DNA from: Lagopus muta
Lineage: Eukaryota; Chordata; Aves; Galliformes; Phasianidae
Assembly (NCBI RefSeq): GCF_023343835.1
Contig: NC_064447.1
Coordinates: 6,216,001 to 6,280,000 of the forward strand
DNA: 64,000 nucleotides
Direction of reading: 5' to 3'
The stretch's first letter is position 1, and every line of letters starts with the position of its first letter. Shown piece after piece: positions 18,701 through 30,300 of this stretch. A model generated the notes under the pieces. It did not search any database, was not told the DNA's origin, and was given only the letters and a program-made list of their open reading frames with translations. Both the position numbers and the translations under genes were made by a program.

Positions 18701-21700
18701 TTCTAACTCGTGTAGGTCTTTGCATAATACAAAATTTGAAAAATAGGTAAACAGGGTTGCATTTCCACATGGAAGCAATGATAGGATTGCAGAAGGAACA
18801 CTCATTAGGTAAGTTAGTTTTCATCTTTGTCTTCTGACAGACAGGCACCAGCAAGGTGTGACTCAGTCTGAGATTCAATAGATGAATAAACACTGTCTGC
18901 CAAATGTTGGTACCAGCAAACTCTGAATGTCATGTGTAAACCAGACAAGTTTTGTGTTGTGTAGAGCACCATACTTGTCAGTTTGGACCAAGGGCAAAAG
19001 CCACTTGCAGAAGGTACCAAATTAGCTTTGTTTTGGCAGTTTTTAACCATGTGAAGGATAGTTTCACTTCTGTTTGAGCAAATGGAGCCCCAAGGTAAGA
19101 GTGCTTGCATGCTGCCTGCTTATTCTTTCCAAGGAACTGTTTAACAGTTTGACTTTGGGACAGATTTGAACCAGGAAAAAAATGGGGAATTTTGGGGAAC
19201 ACCAAACCTTGTTCTGCCAACTCTCAAGTAGTTTCAATTTCCAAGTGGATAAATTATTCTGTTCCTACAAAGCAGCAAGTGCAGGCTCTTAGCTGTGGCA
19301 AGTGACAGGTACTAGAGTTTGTTGTACAGGGCTGCTAGAGGGAAGCTTCCTCTTAGTTTTCCTCCTTGGAATTCCCCTAAGCCTCTAACGTTTCAGCTGT
19401 GACTTGCCTGGCTTGTTTCCTCCTTATTTCTATGAACCCTCAGTAGTGAGAGCAGCTCTCCTGCTGTGCTGGTGCTGAATCCAGATTGAAGGAACAGGAA
19501 CCACCTGCTTTGCTAAGGTCAGTTTTTCTTCAATTCTCAACTGCTATGCTTTTGTCATGGTAAATTCATTTTATCTTACCTGCCGTGAAGAACTGTAACT
19601 GATTTGTGTGTCAGTATCTGGACTTGTATTGCTTGAAGTATTCTTAGGATAAAGTCTGAATTAGAAGGGATGAAATTTTGCAGAAATTTTAGTCATGTTA
19701 ATTGCTTGAAAATGAGTAGTTTCAGGTTTTGAGGGGAACATGCTTCTTCTCTGTACAAATACTGTTTATACGGAAAGTGAAACTGCGGAGTATTGGAATA
19801 AACTAGCTTGTTTCTGTTCTTCTGACTGTTTTGGCAAGAAAACGTTCTGGTTTAGGAGGGCTTCTGTGATAGAGAAGGTCTTTGAATATAAAGGAAGTTT
19901 GTCTGCTAAAAAATAGGCAAGGGGTCTCCTCTGCCACTTCGTATCACCTCCCTGCTGAGATGGGAGAGATGGGCACAGCTCTGACAGCAGAGGCACTGCT
20001 GGGTTCAGGAGGCAAATTCTGTTCTCAAAGATTTTCTCAACTCTGACGCCTGCAGGACAGCTTGCCTGCAGCCTGCCTACACATACCTATCTACCAGGCA
20101 AAGCTGGAGGTTTTGGGGTTTGATTTTCTAATCTGTTGTTTCTCAGTACACAATGAAGTTCACAGAAAGGCAGAAAATCCCTCAGGCTGACATCTGTACT
20201 TTTTCAAACTTCTCTAACCTCATCTGAAGGAGACAAAGGAGAGTAAGGTAGGACATACAGCAGATTTTTTTCCAGCATCATCTCAGTTCTTTCATTTTAG
20301 ACTAATGCATAGGTAAGATGCCTTCCGTAGGCAAAAGCATCATCTTTTGGTAAATCACATAATACAGCAGGAAAAGCTAAACAGGCTTTTGGACATAAGT
20401 TTCTCATAGATTTGAAATAGGACCCCAAACTTCCAATGCTAAATATAAGCTGCACACTATTATTTTTGGCTTCCTAAACTGATATGAAAATTAAGTTGTA
20501 GGGCAGGGTTCTTCCGTTCCTGAGATGACTTTCTTTTTCTTTTAAAATTTTCTTATCCTCTGTACTTGTGGGAAATTGCTTTATTCCCTGTCAGTCAAAA
20601 GAGTTTGGGAAAGAAAACCCCCTGACAGATCTCCTCAGAAGCATCTTTCTCACACTGGAAGAAAACTTCACATTATTGCCTTTCTGTAAATCTTCTCCTT
20701 CCTCTTAACTACCACTTGGTTTTAACTGCTAGCAGATTTCATTGCCTGGTGTCAAATGATAAGTCACAACTTACTCCCTTTATCTATAGGAAACTAAAAT
20801 GTGCCATCTAACTCTTAAGACTTGTATGTGATTTAAGGGAACACGTACTGCTTCATGAGCTGTATTCTTTGTCCTGGTATAGTGATGCTCACTATTTCTT
20901 TTACTACTTTACCAGCATTTGTAATTCTTATTGTTTTGCTAGCACTGTAAAAGAGTTTTGTCCACTGAACAAAACCCACCCAGAGTCTTGCAAGTGAATC
21001 AAATTGCTGTGCTGTATATGTAGAAAACAGCACTAACATGGATGCATCCTGAGTAGAAACCTTACTGCAGCAGAGGTATGCACTGAGTCATCATAGAGTT
21101 AATGCAAAGGGAGAATGGGGAATATAGGGATGGAGCTGGAGTTAACAGGCTGCTTGGGAAAGGAGGTGTTAGTTCATTATTTAAAGAAAAAAAATTAGTC
21201 TTAACAAGCACCCAAATAGCAAAAGACAGCACCCTGGAAGTACATTGGGAAGCACAACTTGTCTTTCTCACCTAGAACTTTTGCTTGTGCAGAGGCCAAA
21301 AGCAAATGTCAGTGCTGATGTCCCATGGGACTTTGGTCCCCTGTTACCTTCCCCAGAGAGCTGGTAACAGCATTCAATGCCCTAACACAAAGGTTTGGAT
21401 GAAACTTTAATCCTGTGATGTGAAAATATGCAAAATGCCCATTTTGGCAACACTGCAGGACGCCAGGGGACTGTATTATCAGTAAACTAAGGTAAAGTCA
21501 TGTGTGAAACAACCAAGAAAGTGACTGAGCAGTATAGAATACATCAACTATAGCCTCAGACAGAGGGTGCTGGATTCAGTGGGATGCTGTGTGGAAAAAA
21601 AAGGAAAAGTCCTGGAAAGCAATTGCTGTTGTAAACACACTTAGTAATGCTGGGTTTCATTTTCTGTGCTTCAGTTAAAACACACAGCCAAGCATTCACT

Positions 21701-24221
21701 ATCCAGAGGTGTAATCCTGCTTCCCTCTGGCACACCCTTCATGTAGCAACCTTCCTCTTTCCAAAACTCACTTCTTTTTCCCTGAAACTTTGGACAGAGC
21801 ACTTTCCACAATCCCACCATCACTTTAATGCCGCAGCACAGCTGTTATTAAGATTTTTTTTGGTTCAGCAAAAGAAACTACACCACCTGAAATCCAGCGT
21901 AGATAATAGAAAGGCAGATTTGTGTAGATGTATGTCAGCCCAATGCAGTGAAGAAAAAAAGAGGGTTATCAGTGCAAGTTCTTCATTTTTGAAAGTCTTC
22001 AATCTTCCCAAGGTAGAAGGCTACATTTCTCTTACTCCTGTACTCCTGAGCTGTAGCTCTTCTTAATTCTTAATCTTCAGCTCTATAGCAGGACTTGGCA
22101 CTGGCAAGGCTCCTTTCCCAGCTCCTTCCTGACACCTTGACCTTGTAATGCAAAACATTTTGCATTATGTCTGTATTTAACCACAGGGAAATGCAATTGG
22201 AAGAGATCTTTAGAGTAACAAAAGCTCTTAGGATTATATTTCCACAAAGACTAAGAAGACCTACTTACTCCCTTTCCATAGGATTTGCCCTTTTCTTCAT
22301 CTGCTGTAATCAAGCAGTTTAATAATTGCCGAACTTGGAAGGAGTGATTCACCTGTCTGTTTTGCATTCCCTTTAGAACTGCACAGGACCATGGGATGAG
22401 CTCAGCTGCTCCAATGCTGCTGCTCATGCAGGGCTACCCAAAGCACATTGCCCAGGGCTATGGGACAGCAGAACTTCTGCTCATCACTTCTGTCTCTACT
22501 TCTGATCCACTATTATTTTGGGGTTAATGTTTCAACAACATTGTTCACAGTGTGGAAAACCAATATTCTGCAAGGCCCAACTGTGTTTAGATTTTACAGT
22601 AATACAACAAAGAGCATGCAGCAACAATTTGAGAAATTAATGTGATATGTTTATAACCTCCTTCTTGGTTCTCATGAAGGCTTGTCAACTTCTGCTTTCC
22701 ATTTATAGTAGGGCAGGCAATAACCACAACTTTTTGTAATGTTGATAATGTAATGAGGCCACACAGTATGAAAAAGGAGAAGTACCTGAGTGTAGGTCAC
22801 CCCTACACATGGGGTGTTGCTATGTCCACCTGCTCTCCTAAGATTTGGCTCTAGATTCAGGTGTCTTCTGCAGAAGAACGCAGAGAGGTCCATTTCCAAG
22901 CTGCACAAAGGGACAACTCCACCCAGGGCTGGGAGGGAAATGAGGATTAGTTCACAAGAAAGTAGCTTGTGGTAGTGTGACTGGTTCTGCTTACTGCCTT
23001 CACCTCAAAATACGATTCTCAGTGCCTGTCTGAAACTTTCCATAGTTGCAGTGTGTGACCAGCTATTTTAACAGGATGCAGACTGGAAAATTTGCTGGTT
23101 GTCCATCTCATGTTGGTATCTGCGTATTATGATGGATTGAATGACTTGGATCATCAACATGGATAGCATTCATATCAGAGATCTGTAAGCACTGAGAAGC
23201 CAATATTTGTTTTGGAAATAATTTGATAAAGATGATGAATAACCAACATGTACAGTTATTCCACTATCTGTGGAATGTTTGAGCTTATGCTGGTGCTTGC
23301 TGCTCTAACTGGAAGCATACAGAAGGGATTTAAAATGAGGTGGAGGACAGATAAACTTAATCTAAAGAAATGCAGAAACAAAGCAGTTCCCAAACCGTAC
23401 AGAAATGTGGGAGTGCAGCAGGGAGCACATGAGTACACAGAGAGTTGTCTGGATTTCGTATGGCACTCTAAAATGCTTAGCAATTCTTATTAGCTCATGC
23501 TTTTTTGTCTAGTGCTTTTTTTTTTGTCCAGCAGATATTGCTAAATCTATTTTTTAAATTACTGTAGTAAATTTTACAGTGCCAGCAAGTGCCCTGTTAC
23601 CAGAAATGAATTCCCAATGTGACCATACACAGTAAACCATAAAGTTTGGGGAAGAGCTCTACAAAATAGCTGTGTGATCTTTTACTGTTCTTTCCTGTAC
23701 TGAGGGGACGTCTCCTAGAGCTGTCTGCAGGTCTCACGAGCTGGGATGTAGCAGCCCAGCCAGAAGCTGCTGACCCCGAACAGACATAGTCATAGCAGTG
23801 CAGGATGGTGTTCTTCCATCCTCTTCACTGCAGTGTCCTTGTTCCCTCAATAACTGCTGGATCTGTGCTTGTACCACTTATATTCTGATGAAGTTACAGA
23901 AGCTGCAGTTTATTTAGTACTTGCCAGGTTGTTTTTGGCTGTATGGTCAGACTGCAGTATCCCACCTGGTTGGTGTGAAAAATGAGTGAATCTCATTGCA
24001 ATAACTTCACTTGAGACTTATCTGCATGATAACAATGACTTAAAATTACAGACCTAGATGCAGATTGCAATGAGTCTCACGCGTGAGGCCAGTGAGACCA
24101 GTTCCAGTCCTGTCAGATTTCAATGGCTTATGATCAACAGAAAGCCACAGTGCTAGACTTTTACTTTTCATTTACAGAAGTTGTCTCTGTCATAGCTAAT
24201 TGTTTTGTGATCTGATTTCAG

Positions 24222-24359
24222 ACAAGAGATAAATCATGGATTCAGCATCTGTGTCTGAAAATGGCTACCTTGATTTGCTGCTTTGTGATATTGATCCAGT
24301 GCATCTATTTACATTCTCAGACCCTAAGTCATCTGGAAATGAAGGTGAATTCTTTGCAG
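24222..24359 (+). CDS. CIITA: CIITA coding exon 1 (start codon 24236)
   Basis: Acceptor gatttcag ends at 24221; 14 untranslated bases precede ATG. It codes residues 1-41, [20 protein letters not shown]..., aligned to human MELGPLEGGYLELLNSDADP. TAA at 24230-24232 is in frame just before the ATG, so this is the start for any transcript using this acceptor. Donor gttagt at 24360. Confidence 0.93.
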
Positions 24360-27300
24360 GTTAGTAAAGCACTAAAAAGCACTTGAATAATTTAGATATA
24401 AGGCATTGCCATCTCTTCAAGATTAAGTGGCCATTCGATGACAGTTCATCATGGTGGCTGGACTGAATTCACCAGGTGCTTTGTTTTGCAATATGATAAT
24501 TTTTTCTGTGTAAGTATATAAAACAATGACTGCTTCCGGAAACTACCACGTATTTAAAGACGTGCAAGGTGCTGAACCTGGTCCAGAACAATCCCAAATA
24601 TCAGTGTCAATTAGAGTGAATGGATGGAGAGCCTCTCTGAGCTGTGCCCCCTGCACAAGCTCACATGTTTGTGTTGGACATGGAGCAGTTGGAACAGGTT
24701 CAGAGGAAGGCATAAATATGCTCAGAAGGTTAGAGCACCTCTCCTATGGAGGCAGGCTGAGAGAGCTGCAGTTGTTTAGCCTGAAAAAGAGAAGGCTCTA
24801 GGACAATCTTACTGGAGCCTTGCAGTACTTAAAGAAGGCTTAAAAGAAAGATGGGGAGAGACTCTTTACAAGGGTGTGTAGTGATGGGACAAGGCTTAAC
24901 AATTCAAGGCGAGGTAGGATGGGGCTTTGGGCAACCTGATCTGGTGGGAGGTATCCATGGCAGGGAGGTTGGAACTGGATGATCATAGAACATCTCAGAT
25001 TGGAAAGGACCCACACAGATCACATCCAACTCAGCACTACACAGGACTACCTAAAAATTAAGTCATGATCTTTATAGGTGTCTTCCAATTCAAACCATTC
25101 TGTGATTCTATGAAGCTAGACAACTGCAAGCAAGCTATCATTTCCTAAGGCACCAACACAACAGACTTGCATTAGCAGGTGCTGTTCTACATCTTTTCAG
25201 ATCACGAACTAATGATTTCATTATTCTGTGATGGAGGAGAAAGCAGAAAGACTAGGGTGCTGAGGGGATGTTTCCTTTCATACAGGTTTCTACAGCTAAG
25301 CAGATTAGAAGGTTGGTCCTCGCCCTCAAATTCTGCTCCTAAATTAGTATGGACATTGCAGAGCACACTGCTTTGCCTGGGCTTGCTAGAGTGAAAGCAT
25401 GAAAGTGTACCTGTGCTGCTGTGTTATGAAACAGTAGCTGAGGTTGTTTTAAGCAAAGGAGCTCAACATGTTGAGAATGGCAATGAAAGGAGAACATATG
25501 TTGAAGTCCTAGAGCTCTGTGCCAGATAGACGTTAAGAAGTTACCATACTGGAGTGATACCATTTCAAATCCACATTGCTTTCTGCATCTTGCTGCAGGA
25601 GTTTTTCTGCACTGCCATGACCTCACTTGCACAGGACTGAAAGTAGGATGAATTAGGGATAAAGGACTTGACTTTCACAACAGCAGAGATGTTTTGCTGG
25701 CTTGAATTCTTAGCCTTCCTAGTGTCTGAGAAGACATGGATAAGTTAAACAGTGTCAAAATATGGCCCCATTTATTGGAAGTAGGACATCTTCATTGTTA
25801 AGTTGTTAACACAGTCCCTGACATGCTTTTGGCCTTGTCTGACTGGCACTTTCCTAGCCAATTTACTGCTGCAGATCAGAGGTTAGCAAGGACTCTGCAA
25901 CACTCCCAAGAGGGAATTTGGATGGTGTTACCACATCCTGAAGTGTAAAAAGGTTTAATAACATGGACTATTTGGGGTTAGTCTTGTCTGCCATGTGACA
26001 GATGACAGGACAACAGGAAATGCCTCAAGTCCCTGGAGGTGTTCAAGGCCAGGTTGGATGGGGCCCTAGGCAGCCTGGTCTAGTATTAGATATGGAGGTT
26101 GGCAGTCCTGCCTGCAGCAGAGGGGCTGGAGCTTGGTAATCCGTGAGGTCTCTTCCAACCCATTCTGTGATTCTATGAAGTTGCCCCAGGAGGTTTAGGT
26201 TGGATATCATGAAGAACTTCTTTACAGAAAGGGTTCTTAAGCACTGGAACAAGCTCCCCAGGGAGGTGGTTGAGTCACCAGCCCTGAATACGTTTAAAAA
26301 CCATCTGGATGTGGTGCTCAGGGACATGATTTTACGGTGGGTTGTTAGAGTTAGGGTAGTACGGTTAGGTTGTCGTTGGACTTAATGATCTTGAAGGTCT
26401 TTTCCAACCTGAGCAATTCTATGATTCTGTGATGATTCCACGCCATGTCTCCAGGCTGTAGTGCCATGAAATGGGTTCTGGAACCATTTTATATACTAGG
26501 AGAGGTGAATTTTCAGAGTTTAACAAAAGAATGTGGATTTCTGGGTTGACTGTAAGTTACTGAGAATTCAATTCTGTTCCTAGTTAGCCAACATGCACCA
26601 AAAACCAAAAGCCTTACACTGAAATAATACATCTCCTTTTTCTTCATGTCCTGCTTTCTGTTACTTTTCCTTAGCTGTGGTATCTGTTAAACCAGTGCTA
26701 ACTCCTTTTTCATTCTAGATCCTGAAATTGATACCTGCAACTATGAACAATTCAATAATATGGATTTCCTGTGTACAGTGGAAAATGATGAAAGTGAGGA
26801 TGAATTGTATCTCTCTTCCAGTGCCAGAGATGCTTATGCTAGAATAGGTATGAAAGCTTCTTTTTTATTTTTTTTTCCAGCTCTTGGTATCTTAATGTGC
26901 TCATTCTTTTCTACCCATTTGATATAGCTCTTTCCTACAAATTCTATTTTCACTCTAAAGAGTGGCACATATTCAAGGGTCCTCATGCACAGTAAGTCTA
27001 ACCATGGTATGGCAGGTATTCAAGGCTTCTCATGCACAATAAGCCTAACCTTGGTACCTAAAACCATGCATTGTGGGGAAACAGATGAACAACAGTCTGT
27101 GGTTGTTAGGGGAAAATCTCTCTATTAATGGCTCCTTCTGCTTAATACTTCCTGTCTCCACTTCTCCTTTCTCATGTTCTTTGTTTCCTGAGCAACAATT
27201 TACAAGAAAATCTTAATTTAACTGTTATTTCAGTTATATTGCAGAATTCTGTGAACAATAGTAAACAATTTTTACTGTGAAATTTACTGTGGCATTACTG

Positions 27301-30300
27301 TTTTCCTGTCTCTTTTCTTCTTTTAGCTGAATTAGCAGAATATGTGCTCAAGGATCAGCATGAGAAGCAGGTGGAAGATGCTTTTGGTAAGATTTATGTG
27401 GACAAGTTTAATTTTCTTCATGACAGAGTTCTGGATAACACCTTGCACTGTACTTCAATTAGAACACCAGTAAGATTTCTGTCATCAGGTATCCTCTTCC
27501 ACCTTCAGCTTTCTTTCACCTGGAAACTGTCCTGACAAGTTCTGAGGATATTTTGCTTTTTGCAGGATTTTCCATGTGATAGCAGTTGTATCTGTGGCCA
27601 AACTGCTGATCACTTCACCATAGCAATATTGTAGGCATTGCTTGACTGTCTAGTGCAGTAAATGCCTACAAGAAGCATAGACTTATCAGCATTTGACACA
27701 AATGATGTCCATGTATTCATTAAGCCCAACACACCAATAGGTCTTATCATGTGTATAAATTCAGTTCTGCACCCTTATTTCTGTGGAGGATGCACTAAGT
27801 CACCTGAGAAGCCATGTCAGATTTTACTTCTCCCACATCAACACAGGAATGGTATAAAATATATGTAGTAAATGATTTCTTCATATCAGTAATTGACCGG
27901 AGATATTTGCTTGACATCTTGATCAAAATCAGTGTTTTGATTGTGGCACAAATGCAGCAGTTCACCATTTTAGAGAATCTGTATTATCGTGTGGCTGCTG
28001 AGAAATACGTAGATTCAGAAAGGTTCACAGCATATCTGCACATCCTCTTTTATGCTTGGAGAAAGTAATTTGGAATTGCTTGCTAAAGGTCAGAGCATAT
28101 CCAGGGCAGTTAATTCTGGCTACAAGAGGCCCATGTGGCTTTTAAAATGTTTTTTTTTTTTTACCTCTCCCTGGTTTTTTTAGAATTCAGAGTGAAGAGG
28201 TTGAACGTAATGGCAAAACTGGTGCTGATCTTAGGGGAAATGAGATCCAATTTTAATATTTATGTATTTTCCTGTAGAAGAATGATACAGATAGCTTCAC
28301 TGTTTTATAACAAAAAATATATTAACAGTTTGGAACCCTTTACTCTTCCTCTAAAATAATTAATCTTTCTCATCTATATAATGACTAAGGTCCTTTTCTG
28401 GTACAGAGATCACACAAACTCTCTAATATAGCTGTGATCCAGCTATGATGTTTAATTCTTTGCTCATAATTAGCAGTGTTTTAGTAGCCATTGAATTTGT
28501 CACAGTACATCAATTTCTTCACCCTCAAAACTAACACAGGGTGACAGAATCTATGGTCGGAGTTCTGTGATCTTTCTAAATCCTATAGATTTGGGTATGC
28601 TTTGCAGAATGGTTTTTGTTGTTCATCTTTTATTTGGAGCATGTTTCATCATTGCTGTCTTCTCATGTCATTCTCTCACTTCTATCTTCTCCTGCAACAT
28701 TTCTAGGAGAACAAAAGTTGAGATTTGCAATATTTCATCTTTTTAGCAGGGAACCTTATTTTGGATGAAATGGCTCTTGAAAACACTGAGAAATTCACTG
28801 ACGTAAAGAAGCAGAAATGTCACAAAAGAAGTAAGTACAAACAGTGAGAGTCTGAAAGGCTCTAAAGTTTGCATCCAAAATTTGGATTAGAGTTCTTTGG
28901 TTTTATATGCAGCCTCAGTGCATTTCTCATGTAGTTCTTCAGTGACACAAGCAGATGTGCTTCCCCTGACTTTTCCTATCCTGGATGGACATTAAGCAAA
29001 AACTCCCTCCAGCACATTCTTCACAATTTGCAGAATTTGTTTTCCTGTAACATGACATTAAGAATGTTGTATTTCTTTCCCCCTAATTTTTCTTTTCTTT
29101 CCTTTTTTTTTTTTTTTTAATCTCTGTGAGAATGTTAACTTTGTTTGCAGTGTATCTACAGCTTAGCAAGCATTAGTTCAACTGTTCACTCTTTAACAGC
29201 AAGAAAAACAGCAAAGCTACATTATTTAAGGAAAAAAAAATAATCTATAGCTGAATTCAAATTTCAGGATCACAGTAAACTAATATGAGACTACTCACAT
29301 TCATGTTTAATGTTTTGGACTCATGCAGTTCTGAAGTAGCTGAATTGAAATTATTAGCATCCTCTTTTACTTTAAAGTGTAAAATAAGTTTCTACAATGG
29401 AAACATAAAATCAACAAACTGAATCCTCTTTCTGTCATTTACTGTCACCTTTCTTTCTTTCAGCCTTTTTAGGCTCTGCAGAGACTTGTTCTGATACTTC
29501 AGAACCTAAATACAAGAAAATTGGTAAGATACTGGCTGAATACGAAAAGATTATTGACTGTATTACACCACCTCATGTTCCATACTGCCTTCCTGGTTAG
29601 ATGTAACTCTGCCTTGCAAAGAAGATCTGCTGTCATAGATTTGATGATTAGCATAGTGGTGCATTTTCATACTTCAGTGCTTCCAGTAGAGTAGAAACTG
29701 CTGTAGAATCACATGCTTCTTACCATGCAGCTGTCCAATTCATGATAGAAAAATGACTTTGTGTCTAGAGAGGCACAGCTGAACTTTTCTAAACCCACCT
29801 GAGGGCATAAAGAAGGCCAGTGGAGAACTGGAACAGTGATAAATTTTGTAACTTTTCATGTACACCTTTTATTTATGATGCGTTATGTGACTCTGAAAAA
29901 AAGAGGATCAATACCAGGAAATGCCAAACAGTGGCTAAGTGTGATGCTTCACAGAAATCCAGGGAAACATCCTAGTAAAAATAATAGTGAAGAGACTGCT
30001 TCTTGGCCCAGCCCATATTCTACAGTCCTTTGCACCAAAGTAAAACAAATATAAAACATTTCTAAGCTGTCAGACCATCTACAAGGTAATATCAGCATCC
30101 AGCAAGCAGGCTATAACTTGTTTCCAAGGACAAAGCAGTGCTCAAGTTCTTGCCTGGCTGTAGGATAAATGCGTGTGACAGGCATAAGTAAATACGGTTT
30201 GTTGTACCTCACCCTCTCTCATCTCAAGCAGTATTAAGGGACAGACTGCACCCTTGAAGCCAATTTAAGACCTTGTTGAGTCTTATCTGTCAGTCTAAAC

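Larger units (their letters stand above)
5561..24221. other. Region between TVP23A and the first CIITA coding exon
   Basis: 18.7 kb without a recognised coding exon. It must contain the CIITA promoter(s) and 5' untranslated exon(s), since exon 24222 opens with a 3' splice site, but I cannot pinpoint them. Visible contents: CR1 fragments near 5.8, 6.4 and 15.2 kb, a possible LTR-like segment at 7.7-8.4 kb, a three-copy 15-bp repeat at 12.1 kb and a protein-like degenerate segment at 16.0-16.3 kb. The rest is AT-rich single-copy-looking sequence. Confidence 0.75.
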
